This document shows, one piece after another, positions 14,101-25,244 of a stretch of DNA of 64,000 nt. The translations under genes were made by a program, and so were the position numbers. The DNA is from Parapristionchus giblindavisi. Taxonomy: Eukaryota; Nematoda; Chromadorea; Rhabditida; Diplogasteridae. A model generated the notes under the pieces. That model ran no database searches and was not told the DNA's origin. It saw nothing but the letters and a program-made list of their open reading frames with translations. Numbering within the stretch: the stretch's first letter is position 1; each line of letters opens with the position of its first letter. The stretch spans positions 310,001-374,000 of the forward strand of contig CALSFV010000271.1 of NCBI GenBank assembly GCA_943737045.1, read 5' to 3'.

Positions 14101-17100
14101 ACATCTTTCTTCTCAACGACGTCAAAGTCATCAGGAATGGGCGAGACGGTCTCCTCATGAATGTCCTTCTGTTCTGTATCCACTGGGGGATGAGCTGACT
14201 CTTCCGTCTCTTGGATCATTGTTGGAGCAGCTTCGACCTTCTCGAATGACTCATCGACCTCGTCTTTCTTAGGTTCCTCAACGAGTCCGCCAATTACAGG
14301 AACGCCAGCGATGACTCCTGACACGATCTGGGCTACGGTGGGCTCCTCGGTGGGCGTGGCCTCCTTCTCCTTCGAGAGATCCTCGGCTATACCAGTCTGA
14401 GCTTTTTCTTCAGAGATCGCCTCAACTGCTTCGTAGAACTCCTCAGCTACGTCATCTGCGGCTTGCTCAAGTCTTTCGACGATTGCAGCAGCTGCATCAG
14501 TCGCGATCTTGACGGGTGACTCGACCTTCTCCCATGATTCATGATCAGGCGATGCGCTCTTGACCTCATCTCTTTCTCCTTCCGGCATCTTTTCTTCGGT
14601 TGCGGCTTCGGTCTTCTGAATGTCTTCCTTGACAGATTCTGGCTCGGCGACTCCTGAATCGTCCGACATCTCGTCGTCCTTCTTCTCCTCGAGTAATGTT
14701 GTAGTTAACTCCTGGACTGGGGCATCGGCATGCAAGGCATCTTCTGTCTTGCCCTCAGGGCATACTGTAACTCCCTCAGGAAGCGCTCCTTCTACTTGCT
14801 TAGATGCATCTTTAATTGCATCTTCAACGAGATGAGTGACGGTACTTGAGATTACGGGACATACTTCAACAGGTTCTCCAGCAGGGGAGGGTGCTTCATG
14901 AGCTGCTGCATCGATCTTTTCGAAGACCTCCTCCAGTAGAGGCTTGTGATAGACATTGATCTCGTGTCCCTTAGCTTCATCCATATTAGCATCTGGGGCT
15001 TTCTCAGCTTCTGCTGTAGACTCCTGAGGAGCTGTTTCGATCTTCTCGCATACTTCTTCACTAATAGACTCGGGCATGGTGGCACATACAGCTTCCTCTG
15101 CGGGTTGCTTGAGCGAATCGATGATTGGTTGGCCATCGATTATACCAGAGATCACAGGTGCAGACTCCTCCTTGATCTCTTCCTTGGCTTCAGGCTCGGT
15201 AGGGATAGTAGTAGTATCCGCTTGTCGTTGTGCAGATTCACTTGGTTCTTCAGTAGTGGGTTCAGATGGGGTAGTCTCTTCGGAGGTGGGGATAGTAGTA
15301 GTCAATTCTTGTCGGGGTGCGTCCTCATGGAGGCGATCATCAGGCTTGACAGCCTGTTCTTCGGTGGTAGGTTCAGGGATAGGTTTCTCTTCGTTCGTAT
15401 CTACAGTATCTACAGTCTCTTGGAACACAGCCTCTACTCGTTCGCATACTTCTTCCATGCCTTCTGAAAGCTTGGCTTCCTCTGTACTAGACAACATTGC
15501 TTGGGCTACATCTTCTAGCGTTTGCTTCATTGATTCTATGATGGGAGTATCGTTAATAATACCAGAGATAACAGGGGCGTTGTCGGCCATAAACATTTCG
15601 TTAGATTCACTTGAAGGGATGGGGTCAGTTGACAGTTGGGACTCGGCAGCTTGGAGCTGAGCACCATCGAGTTTCTCAAATACTTCTTCTAGAATGGTCT
15701 TGGACTCATCTGTGGCTACATCTTCTACGCTAGTCTTGAGAGAATCGATAATGGGATGACCATCAATAATACCAGAAATGACTTGGGCGGGTCCTGAGGG
15801 TTGCTCGGATGACTCTAAGGGTTGATCTACGTGGAATTCTTGATCAGCATGGGAATGAGACTCTTCGGAAACAGGGGCAAGGGATGAAGTAGTAGAAACA
15901 TGACTATCATCAACGGTATCGATAGGGGCTTTCAGGTCTGATACGATACCCTTGAAGATGCCTTCTTGGGCTTGTTGAAGACAATCGATAATCGGAGTAC
16001 CATTAATGATTCCAGAAAGGACAGCAAGAGGGGTAATAGTAGTATGTACAAGAGATTCAGACTCTACAAGAGTCGAAGATGAGGAAGCATTTACAGACTC
16101 ACGTGACGGCTCCGTGATCGTCTCAAACGACGAAGTTGTCGACGACGTAGCAGAGGGTCCGGAGCTTGTCGTATCGATTGGTGCGTCGGGGGCTACGGTA
16201 GTCGTAGGGTGGACGCTGTCGACGATGGCTTGGCCATCTTGTTGCACTGGCGGGGGAACGTGACTGTCAGACATTGACACTCTTGAAGAATGAGGGAGTT
16301 CGATGTCGGCTGCGGTTGTGGAGGGAGGAGGAGGGGAGTTGAAACGATGTATATCTGCATCTCTATCTCGTCTCTTCTCAAGTCTATCCTCTCTATCAGA
16401 AGGCACTCTCCTCATTTTACATGTTCTCTACTCTACCTCCATCCCTGCCACGCTCCACTCCTCCAGCAGACTCTCGTGCACTCGGCCCTCTCCGGCACCC
16501 TCCTCACTTCGTGTTGTCTCTAGTCCCTCCGTTCGTCTGCTTCTCTGTGCTCTCATCATTTCGTGCTGTCTCTCGTCCCTCTACTTCTCTGTACCCTCTT
16601 CATCCCATGCGCTCTCTCAGTCATCTTCATCTCTCTGTCAATCTCTCACTCACGTATGTGCTCTATAGTCATGCTCAAGGGGTGAGAGAGCATGAGGGAT
16701 GAGGAGAGCGCTAGAGAAGCAGAGTTACAATTTTCCTCCTCCTTCTCCTCCTCCTCCCCTCATTCGCTTCCCTTATTCGGTTGGAGCAAATAGAAAGAGG
16801 GGATAGAGTGATCAGAAAAAAAGAGGCGAAATTGCTATATACGTTGTGGCAGCGGCAGATAGTTTCGAAACAATGGGCATAGAGATAACGGAGGGAGAGG
16901 GAGAGATTGGGGAGGGGAGAGGGGAGAGGGAGAGATTGGAGAGGGGAGAGGGGAGAGGGAGAGATATGTGGACGATTTGATTATGATTCATTACGATAGA
17001 GAGGAAGAGAAGTAAAGCAAACTTTGTACTCGAAATAAATTGAAGGAACATCTCTGCATTCAATCTCTAATCAATTCCATGAAACACACGTCAAGCGTAT

Positions 17101-18837
17101 TCTTGCACTGTTCTATGGGGCTTACGAAAGACGATAGTGACTCTCCACGAAATTCTTGCTTGCTTATCTATCATCCAGGGACCAAAGTAATCTGATTACG
17201 GTAGTTATATTATCTGAATATTGGCATTGATATTATTATTGATTGGAATATTTTCCATGTCATTTCCGAGAGTGTCATATAATATAAGAGGGATGTTAGA
17301 TGGGAGCGAACTCTCGCTATTCCAGATACATTTTATATCTCTCTAATATATTCCCTCCGTTGCTAGGGAAGCCTTCGTACTCTAAAAAAGACGTGAGACT
17401 TTCAGATTAACCTCATTTGTAGTCCTTCTCTAGATGGGGGAAATAACAACTAATTTGATCTTTCGGACAGTTACAGTAATCCTGGAAACAATGCCTAGAT
17501 CAGAAAAATAGTCCACTTTCTGAAACAAACAGTGCATCGTTTGGGGGAGGTGGGCTAGTCCGTGGGCCTCAGAAAATTTTGAGAGCCTGAAAAGTCCAAG
17601 AGGGTTTGATGACACACTATAATTAACCTAATCGATGTTGATTGGGTATTATTTCATTGTAGTGCGTGATAAATTACTCGTGACCGTGTTAAAGTGATAA
17701 TGATGGTTGTTATGTTCCTCATGATGATTGTCTCACTCAATCACCCTATAACAAGGGCGAAAGAATTGGGAGAATAAACGTCCAAACCACATGGTATCAC
17801 TTCTGCCTGCTCTGACACTCTCGAATGTCCATACACTCTCGTCGGCCTAATATCTCTAACGACTTAACCATCACTCGTTTTGACTCATCACAGGTTCTCT
17901 ATTACCTCTAGATACATGCACGCTGTAAAGCGTGGGGAGATGCAAGGGAGAGTAGATATGACGAAAAGGCCTTTGTAGTATGATGCGACGTGCAGCCAAA
18001 AAATGCCACCGATCACATAGGCCCAGAAAAAGAGGCAGGATCATATTGCAAAAAGGCATAACACGTATCGTCAAGGTTTCTGGATGAGCCCAGATGTTTG
18101 GGGATTCACGGGATGTTCACGCAGACTTTGATCTCTCTCTCTTTAAGTGATCTAAAAGTGCCTCAAATTACAGGCGAGAGGGTACACTATCAACAACCCC
18201 ATCCACTATCATGGGACAGACACACAAAATATTTTGAAGTATTACACCTCTTCACTCCCCGTCTCGCATTCCACTATACATAGAGTCATAAAGTACCGTT
18301 ATTGACTGCCTACCGTATCCCAGGGAATTTCCACGACATTTATTGATTGGCTATTATACCCCCATATTGAGCCTGACAATTATTGATTGGCTATTATACC
18401 CCCATATTGAGCCTGACATTTATTGATTGGCTATTCGATACGTTAGCGATGTCATTTACTCATAGGTTACCGTATCCCACGGATTGCCCACGAAACCTAT
18501 TGATTGGCTGCTATAAATCAAATATTAAGCATATCGCTTATCGAGTGACTACAGTACCCCTATGACATTTAATCATTACCCACCCTCTGATATTGGTAAT
18601 GTCACTTATCGATTGGCAACCGTAACTCGGTGATTATCCCTGATTCATGATCTAGGGGAAACCCCAATGCGAATGTGTGTGTGTGTGTGCCTAATCAGGC
18701 ACGATTGCATTATCGCTCCAATTTGCAAGAGAGGGGGTTTATGTTTGCAATAGTGTGCTAGTACTACTATAATACTTTCAAAGATCAAACAGCCAAAGGA
18801 TGATAAATATACTTACGTAAGACTTGACTTCGGCCAT
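5128..18837 (-). CDS. lec-1: Tandem-repeat galectin LEC-1, short isoform (277 aa)
   Basis: Beta-galactoside-binding lectin with two galectin domains, closely similar to C. elegans LEC-1 (32-kDa galectin). Exons: 18817-18837, 8059-8147, 7047-7134, 6853-6969, 6681-6803, 5593-5681, 5463-5532, 5294-5416, 5128-5241; they sum to 834 nt and every junction keeps frame. Exon 1 codes only MAEVKSY; exon 2 resumes at PVPYRS, as in the worm protein. Domain 1 has H57, R61, N70, W77, E80 and R82, with Ser in place of the canonical Asn between His and Arg. Domain 2 has the full set H191, N193, R195, N204, W211, E214, R216. There is no signal peptide, so it is cytosolic or non-classically exported. The intron after exon 1 is 10.7 kb and contains the giant alternative exon. 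The length matches the family (279 aa in C. elegans, from memory). Confidence 0.92.
8844..16415 (-). CDS. lec-1: Giant alternative 5' exon of lec-1 (2,524 residues)
   Basis: One uninterrupted reading frame starts at ATG 16415, with an in-frame TAG 12 nt upstream. It runs 7,572 nt to K|GTAACT at 8844. That donor is phase 0, matching the PVPYRS exon at 8147, so the product would be about 2,794 aa ending in both galectin domains. Past the donor the same frame turns abruptly from acidic to hydrophobic, as expected of intron. Order: basic N-terminus (1-25); Ser/Thr-rich region with recurring SGIIxGxPII motifs at about 131, 210, 281, 419 and 696, and a degenerate copy near 519; nine 24-residue [13 protein letters not shown] units (about 865-1085); a Glu/Lys/Ala array of 13- and 15-residue units (about 1115-2195); then a Glu/Pro-rich tail ending TVFNRNIRK. 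It is likely disordered. The alternative promoter is inferred. It could instead be a separate gene, but the clean phase-0 donor argues against that. Confidence 0.75.
9830..13075 (-). repeat. Coding array of [13 protein letters not shown] / [15 protein letters not shown] units
   Basis: About 3.2 kb of degenerate 39-bp and 45-bp units inside the giant lec-1 exon, all multiples of three. There are higher-order copies: one block recurs at an offset of 504 bp (landmark near 10541 and 11045) and another at 414 bp (near 11751 and 12165). Both offsets are whole numbers of codons, so expansion has kept the frame. Confidence 0.9.
13165..13815 (-). repeat. Nine-copy 72-bp coding tandem repeat
   Basis: Nine near-identical 24-residue units built around [13 protein letters not shown] and [10 protein letters not shown], inside the giant lec-1 exon. 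Substitutions between copies are few (for example APAEE, TPAEE, ALADE), which points to recent amplification or homogenisation. Confidence 0.9.
16416..18816. other. lec-1 first intron, upstream of the giant exon
   Basis: This must hold the promoter of the long isoform if that isoform exists. It contains a purine-rich minus strand near 16420-16760, a GAGAGGGGAGAGG-type repeat at about 16890-16965, and the 40-bp tandem repeat at 18337-18435. I cannot point to a specific TATA or start site. Confidence 0.5.
18337..18435. repeat. 40-bp tandem repeat, about 2.4 copies
   Basis: The unit contains TTGATTGGCTATTATACCCC followed by CATATTGAGCCTGACA. Two copies are virtually identical and a third is truncated. 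Related fragments (TATTGATTGGCT) continue to about 18610. Confidence 0.8.
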
Positions 18838-18880
18838 GGTAGGTAGGTTGGACGATCAGAGAGGAAGTTTGAGAGCTGCG

Positions 18881-18892
18881 CCTGAAAAGGAG
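18881..18892 (-). promoter_or_regulatory. Splice acceptor 5' of the lec-1 short-form start (probable trans-splice site)
   Basis: On the minus strand TCCTTTTCAG is followed by a 44-nt leader and then ATG at 18837. No upstream donor is needed if this takes a spliced leader, as many nematode mRNAs do. It could instead be the end of a 5' UTR intron. Confidence 0.55.
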
Positions 18893-21800
18893 TGGAACGA
18901 ATGTTGACTCTCTCATGTCTTTAGACGGCGATTATGAGTAAACATCGATTATGTATAAGCAAACACGGCGAAGAATCGATTCGAGAGAGAAATTGTAAGA
19001 AAAGTTTAAGTGATCGCACAATAAAACCCTCTATTGATTGATCTCCGCGATATATAGTGAGAGAATCGATTGGTTTGAAAGTGAGCGAAACGTCGGGAAA
19101 TGGATAAACGTTGTGTTCTCAATGGCAGATGTGGCAGTTTGAATGGAGAGTTTGGAAGGGAAGAGGGGGGATAGTGAGTGGAAGCGGACGAGAGAAGAAG
19201 AAGAAGAAGAAGAACTATGAGAGCTAGATTGAGCTAGCACTGTCGATCGAAAACGGTTACAAACAAGTAGCCAAGTGGAAGAAGAATGGGCGAAAGGGCG
19301 TAGGCTTTTTCAAGGTTACCAATTCTGATTGAGCAATTAATCAATACTATTCGGAATAGTACGGTCCGGTTGAGGAGGGGGGGGGGGATTGTTGGGATAT
19401 GAGGAGATATGATTGATATAGTGTATCTCTTGATAACTATACGAGAGTGAGTGAAAGGGAAAGTGAAAGGGGCCCGTATTGTACATTTTCTCGGGTTGTA
19501 TGACTCAATTGGTATAGGAATTCTGATTAATTGTATCATGATGACTCATCAAGTGTTTTGGTGTACTTTACTGTTTATTGGTATGCACAAGAAAAACTAC
19601 ATGGTGATGATTCAGTTTTGTCTCAATCAACGATGGGGAATACGTTTTGTCTGCGTCTCTGCCGCTCTCCACGATCAAAATGTTTTGTGTCTATCACTAG
19701 ATCTCTCTATCTCTTTGGCGCTCTAACCGTCTGGGTCTCTCACATTTGAAGAGGTACATTTGTTGCCTACTAGATAGATACTTTCGGGTAGGAGAAGAGG
19801 ATCAAGGCCGCACGAGTAAAGAGAGAGATTGAAAGAGTAGTAAATAGTATTAAACTATCGCTGACATTCCAATAATTTCATCACCATTCGTGAATTAATC
19901 GATACTATTGTACCTACTCTTATTACAAAATATCTAGAGTTAGTGAATCTAGTAAATTATTTATCTTTACTACACCCATTCCCTTGATTTTGAGAGTCAG
20001 AGCAACAGATCGACATAACAATTTAGTCAAAGACAATTGTCTCTCGTCTAGCTTTGAAAGAAAATGGCTTGAGGCAAAACGATATGTGCCCATTCTACGT
20101 AACGCTACGACAGAGAAATAATCTCTGTCCTCTTCACCCCGCACTACTCTCTCGTCCGAAGAATCCGAAGAAATAGTGTGTAACATGAAGAGACAGTTGA
20201 CCCCAGGAGGCTCTTCTACGCTCTTTTCAAAAGTAGCGAAGCAAAAAGATGAAAAAACAGAGAAAACTCTCCTCGTTTTCACACTCTCTCGACTATTTTT
20301 CGTTTCTTTTCGCGAATGTTTAATCTTTGTGTTTTCGATATAATACATGAGATGGAGTACATACTACTGCAACGATAAAATGCGTGAGCGACACGAAAAT
20401 AGAATAAAAGTGTTGACAAAAAGTGATAGACTAACGATAGGGAAGTGAGGAGGTGAGTGATCTACCCTACGAAATGTCTTACAAGGGAACCACTTATTGT
20501 TAATCTTACCACATAATTAACGTTACGAAAAGTTACTGAAAACGCGTATGTGGAACTTTTTGCCTAACCTTTTAGAAACCTTATCCCATGAAGATCCACA
20601 TCAAGGTATCAAACTTAAATAATTATGTGGTAAGGTTAAGTGGTTCCAAACTCAACAATCTCTTCATTTCACACACTATTTCTCGTTCAAGGAAAGAACA
20701 TTCCGAAGAGATCGATGACCATTGTTACACTATTTTTTTAAAGGATTTAGTGTATTCCCTAAAATAACTAGTGAAATTCACTTCACATAATAAGTAATTA
20801 ATCACTGCCAGAAGAGTATCACTAGTAAATAAGAACATTGGTGTTTGAATCCTATATGATTCAGGTTAAGTATCTGCAGAAAATTGAGTGATCGATGATT
20901 ATTTAGGGTATATGATATCATCATTCATCATTTTCCTTTTATCTTTAATCATGAACCTGAGAAAATTAGTAATTGATTGTATTAATTTTGTTTGTAAGCA
21001 TATTCGAGAAAGAGCAAATATAACTGATAAGATTATTTACGACTATCAAACGAGATTAGATGCAGATATTTTCAGAGATAACAAATCAGATCAGGGATCA
21101 AAGATCAAAGATCAATGACAATGAAGTTAGGCAACAATGGCTAGAGACGTGTCGATTTACAGGATGGGAGATAAGAAAGATGACAGTTGTGTACTATAAT
21201 GTGAAACATAAACTCAACGGGATGATTTCGGAGGGAAGAGATATGAGGGACAAAGGGGCAAAGAGTAGGTGACAGCTAGCTATCGATAGACGACAAGTGA
21301 ACTCTAATCTTAGAGGGGCTAGAGCGCCAGACGAAGCAGAGTAGTGAAAAACAACGTTAGCTGGCAGATGGCGAATGGCCCGGCTGGCACACTCACACAA
21401 CCAACAAATGTCCTCTGCGTCTCTAACCTTCTGCTCCGGGGTGCTTTTTGATGATGCGGAGCGGTGCTGTTGTTAGAGAAAGGAAATAGGAGAAATTGGG
21501 AAAAATAAGGATGAATAGGAAGGCAGAGGAAGAAAGGGAAGATTGCGAAAGGGTGCCTGCCATGAGTCATATTGTAAAGATGTAAATGTCTCTGATATCA
21601 TGGAAATATTGGTTTGGAGAGTGTCGTTAGGAGAGCTGATATGGTCGTAATATTGGAAGAATGATAGGAAACTAGGAGAAAAGAAGGATTGCAGAGGAAT
21701 GCAAAGGGGGAAAACAGCGGCGTGAAGAGGAGTAGGAACAAGGGGCCAAAACAGTCAACAATAACAATGAGAGACTTGGTCGATAGTCTTCACGATGTTG

Positions 21801-23089
21801 TCACTCACACAGGAAATTCGGTCGAAAATCGATAAATAATCATATGCAAATGATTAAATTCACTGAATAAAGCATTTTAAGAGCATTGTACATAGAAATC
21901 TCTTGCAAATAAGAAGATTAGAGGTAAGCTAGCAATAATAATTTTAACGTTCAGGGCCAGCAAAAGAGTATTGATCGACTGTGGCAGAACTGAGAAGGTT
22001 AGCGGAAGAATACTCAACGGAGCTTGAGCTAAGAGGCTACCCAGTGCACCCGGCAATGCAAAAGTAAACAAATAGAGCGAAAAAGAATGTTGACAATGCG
22101 AAATCGATTGAACTTTAAGCGGTGCTTAACGAATGATTCATGAGGATTTACTAGTTTAAGTAGGTAATTAGTTTAGATTTGTCCAATGTGTCTGACAATA
22201 TATTAAGAAAAAAGACCATGGTTACGGTTTGAGGAAAAAAAAACAATAGATACATTGATTTTACATTAAAATAACCACAGTCAAACAATGGTCTATGTTA
22301 TGCTTTCAGAAATCATTCCAACTTTACTATCGATAATACAAGTAAATAAACTATTTTACGAGCAAAGGAAAAGCAAATTGAGCGTAAGCTCTTGAAATTT
22401 AACCACAGAAAGTCTCTTACTAAGGTAACTTTACTATTGTATCTAGTAAGTTGGCATCAAAACTGGTTCGAATAATGTTGTTATTGTTGTCGATGGAAAT
22501 GTGCGTTGCAAGAGAGAAAAAGAGTAAAGTGAGTATTGAAGAGAGTGAGAGAGAAAGACTCTCTCAATACACCATACTCTCTCATCCTACTGCCTCCGGT
22601 CAATAGCGTGACGAGATGTGCCATCTTGTCAGAGTCCGAGCATTGTCTTGAGTTTCATACTCTCTGTCTGTTTGGTAATTATCACTGAGGAAGTTAGTAT
22701 AACTCACTATAATTCATTGTGCTCATGTTCCATTTTTTTAACATATTTATGGTTTTGTTTACCTTGAAATAATTTTTATTTGGTGAATATTTATTTGTAT
22801 AACGAATTTATCGAAGAACCAATAAAAAAATAATTAATTCAACAAGGAAATGTTTAAAATCACACTGGTCAAGAATTAAGTCTCCCCATATTGTTGTTTA
22901 AACTGCGCGCTTCCGCTTGAGAGTGGCGATACTCAGTAGGTATACTGTAGGATTTGAATTTTCGCGGGCGGAGCGAGCCAATGGCAGGAGAGCTAGAGGC
23001 GGCGTAAGCCTCCCCTTTCGGCCGTTCAGTTTCACTTTTGGTTTCCACGACCTTATTCAAAAGTTAAACTAGAAGTCGTAGAAAGTCCC
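18893..23089. other. Intergenic region between lec-1 and the cyclophilin
   Basis: About 4.2 kb. It holds a foldback element at 20486-20647, dispersed repeat fragments near 20140-20300, and a GA-rich patch near 22500-22560. A hydrophobic minus-strand open frame at 21877-22071 has no start context or partner exons that I can support. No complete gene was found. Confidence 0.5.
20486..20647. repeat. Foldback (MITE-like) element, 162 bp
   Basis: Terminal inverted repeats: GGAACCACTTATTGTTAATC at the left and, on the complement, GGAACCACTTAACCTTACC at the right. Both are followed by an ACCACATAATTA stretch. No coding capacity. Confidence 0.7.
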
Positions 23090-23095
23090 TATAAA
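23090..23095 (+). promoter_or_regulatory. TATA-like box upstream of the cyclophilin
   Basis: TATAAA in CCCTATAAAGTAA, 338 bp before the MGRP start and downstream of a GC-richer stretch. If used, transcription would begin near 23120 and the leader would span both the upstream ATG at 23329 and the trans-splice acceptor at 23419. Confidence 0.35.
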
Positions 23096-23410
23096 GTAAT
23101 TTGCGTGTTCGTTGTTTACGGGTAGTTTTTCGGCGTTTTTTGTACCCGAGTAGTTGTATTTAGAGGCACTTGTTTTCTTTTACAGTCACTATTGATCGCC
23201 TGCGATGGGATTGTTTTCAGTCGACGTTTTTGTTTTGATTGCCTTTCTTGATTGCGATAGGGTCTCTTTTGATTTCTTTCGCCATACACAGCGCCTCGCA
23301 CACTCTTTCACCATAGTTTCCGTATCTAATGGCAACTTCTAGAAAAATCTTTGGCCGTCCTTTGCTTCTCTGTTCCTACATTGCGATCTTTGTTTACTTC
23401 CTCATCCACC

Positions 23411-23419
23411 TTATTTCAG
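23411..23419 (+). promoter_or_regulatory. Probable trans-splice acceptor of the cyclophilin
   Basis: TTATTTCAG lies 8 nt before the ATG of the canonical protein, the usual position for spliced-leader addition in nematodes. Use of this site removes the upstream in-frame ATG at 23329. Confidence 0.65.
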
Positions 23420-23427
23420 TCATCAGC

Positions 23428-24246
23428 ATGGGACGTCCTCAGGTCTTCTTCGACATCACCATCGGAGGCAAGGCTTCTGGCCGTATCGTTATGGAGGTGA
23501 GTCAATAAATGACGATTTTACGTGTTCTTTTAAATGTTTGGGCTCTATGGTTCGTGATGTTGTGAGAGAAGTGTGCCAACTTTAACGAGCTATCTGTTTA
23601 ATGTGAGAGTACGTGATAAATATTGTATGGAAGGAAATCTGTACCCTTCTTATTTCGTTAACATTTGGATGACATTGCAGTTGTACAGCGATATTGTCCC
23701 CAAGACCGCTGAGAACTTCCGTGCTCTCTGCACTGGTGAGAAGGGAATCGGAAAGTCTGGCAAGCCCCTCCACTACAAGGGATGCGCTTTCCACCGTGTA
23801 ATCCCTAACTTCATGCTCCAGGTAAGCGTTTGTAATTTGTTGTATCAAATTTTATTTGTCGTTTTTTTCAGGGAGGTGACTTCACTCGTGGTAACGGAAC
23901 TGGTGGTGAGTCCATCTACGGAGAGAAGTTCAACGACGAGAACTTCAAGGAGCGTCACACCGGACCTGGAATCCTCTCCATGGTAAGTAACGGTGCAATT
24001 GAATTACATTATGTAAGTGTGAGCAATGTGTTTACTGAAACTGTTCAGGCCAACGCTGGACCCAACACCAACGGATCCCAATTCTTCATCTGCACCGTCA
24101 AGACTGAGTGGCTCGACGGCAAGCATTGCGTCTTCGGTCGTGTCGTCGAGGGACTCGATGTCGTCAAGAATGTTGAGGCTGTTGGATCCCAATCTGGCAA
24201 GCCTGCCCAGCAAGTAGTTATCGCCGATTGTGGACAGCTCGCTTAA
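23428..24246 (+). CDS. Cyclophilin A-like peptidyl-prolyl isomerase (172 aa)
   Basis: Catalyses cis-trans isomerisation of Xaa-Pro bonds and should bind cyclosporin. Very similar to C. elegans CYN-3/CYN-7; I cannot tell which is the ortholog. Exons 23428-23496, 23681-23821, 23872-23982 and 24049-24246 total 519 nt, all junctions phase 0. Catalytic and ligand residues R62, F67, M68, Q70, F120, W128 and H133 are present. It carries the KSGKPLH insertion at 48-54 with C40, E83 and C168, the hallmark of divergent-loop cyclophilins, where the cysteines can form a redox-sensitive disulfide. The start MGRPQVFF follows a TTATTTCAG acceptor. An upstream in-frame ATG at 23329 would add a 33-residue hydrophobic leader if that acceptor is not used. 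High, C-ending codon bias suggests strong expression. Confidence 0.95.
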
Positions 24247-25244
24247 ATATACCTTAATCTTCCCCCCATCAACATCCCCGTTTGTATGTTTCACACATAA
24301 GTATTGTTTGTAGGATTAAACTGGCTAATTTATGAACGATTTTTGATCTTTAATTCCACCAACCCTAGTGATCCTCATCGTCCTATGACTATTGTATTCC
24401 CGAAATTTACTCTATGTTAGAGATAAAAGCGGTGTATAGTTTTGCTGCCTAATACAGTCATTTCAAATAGGGAACGTTGTCAAGTTCAAGGTTGCGAAGG
24501 GGTAATATCGTTAGTGTGAATGCAAGTTGATTGGTTTCTTCGATGTTATCTACTCTACCCACTCGTGGCAGTTGTTCGCTCTGTGCTGTTTTCGATGAGA
24601 CTGGAGGATGCTCGATGTCAGAACACGTTTCTTACACTATTGGTGATCAAATCGATCCTGGTATGAATCACCTTAAAGACGGGGGACCACTGATGCACCC
24701 CCGCTCCAGAGGGTGTTTTTATGAACAATACAAGCGCGTATTCTTTGCTTCTTGAAATTTGAGATTTCGCAAGGTAACTGGAGACGAATCAATGTATGAT
24801 GATAGAATGAATAGATGGGCGGATTGATAAATGATTGCACTGGAGGAATCAAAGAGTTGTCCTAGAGACAATGGGTACATGAAGAGACGCTAGACAACCG
24901 AGCTGATAACAGTTGCCCCTAGGGGCTGATAGGAAAGACGAAAACAGCCCCATGAGATGGCGGAATTCTCACTCCCCCGCCCTTATCACATTCCCCACTC
25001 AGTCCTATCACTTTCACAGACTGAAATGTGGTCGTGCTTTTTTGTCAGGTTACTGTAGCTTAGAGCTTGAGTGATACTGTGCTCCTACAGTAGATATATT
25101 TAGATGTAGTCTGTATTTTCATTGATTTTACAAAAAAATTCTAGGAACATCCGTGGCGAAGTTTTGTCGTTCATAGATTCTTGTCGAGAATATTTTATTG
25201 ATTGTTTCTTCATAAGAATTCATATATTCCTTAGACCTACAGTT
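24247..25244. other. Spacer between the cyclophilin and the secreted galectin
   Basis: About 1 kb. Includes the cyclophilin 3' UTR, in which I see no exact AATAAA, and the galectin promoter. An open frame at 24531-24755 has no family match and is not supported. The spacing is longer than in typical nematode operons. Confidence 0.5.

Noticed and set aside
19923..20348. 141-residue minus-strand open frame
   Set aside because: Overlaps dispersed repeat sequence also found near 29855-29935 and 56250-56400, with no domain, signal peptide or splice partners.
21877..22071. Hydrophobic minus-strand frame that could be a receptor transmembrane exon
   Set aside because: Protein-like in places, but no phase-matched neighbouring exons could be found, so it is not listed as a gene.
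24531..24755. 74-residue frame downstream of the cyclophilin
   Set aside because: No start context, family match or splice junctions; likely 3' flank.
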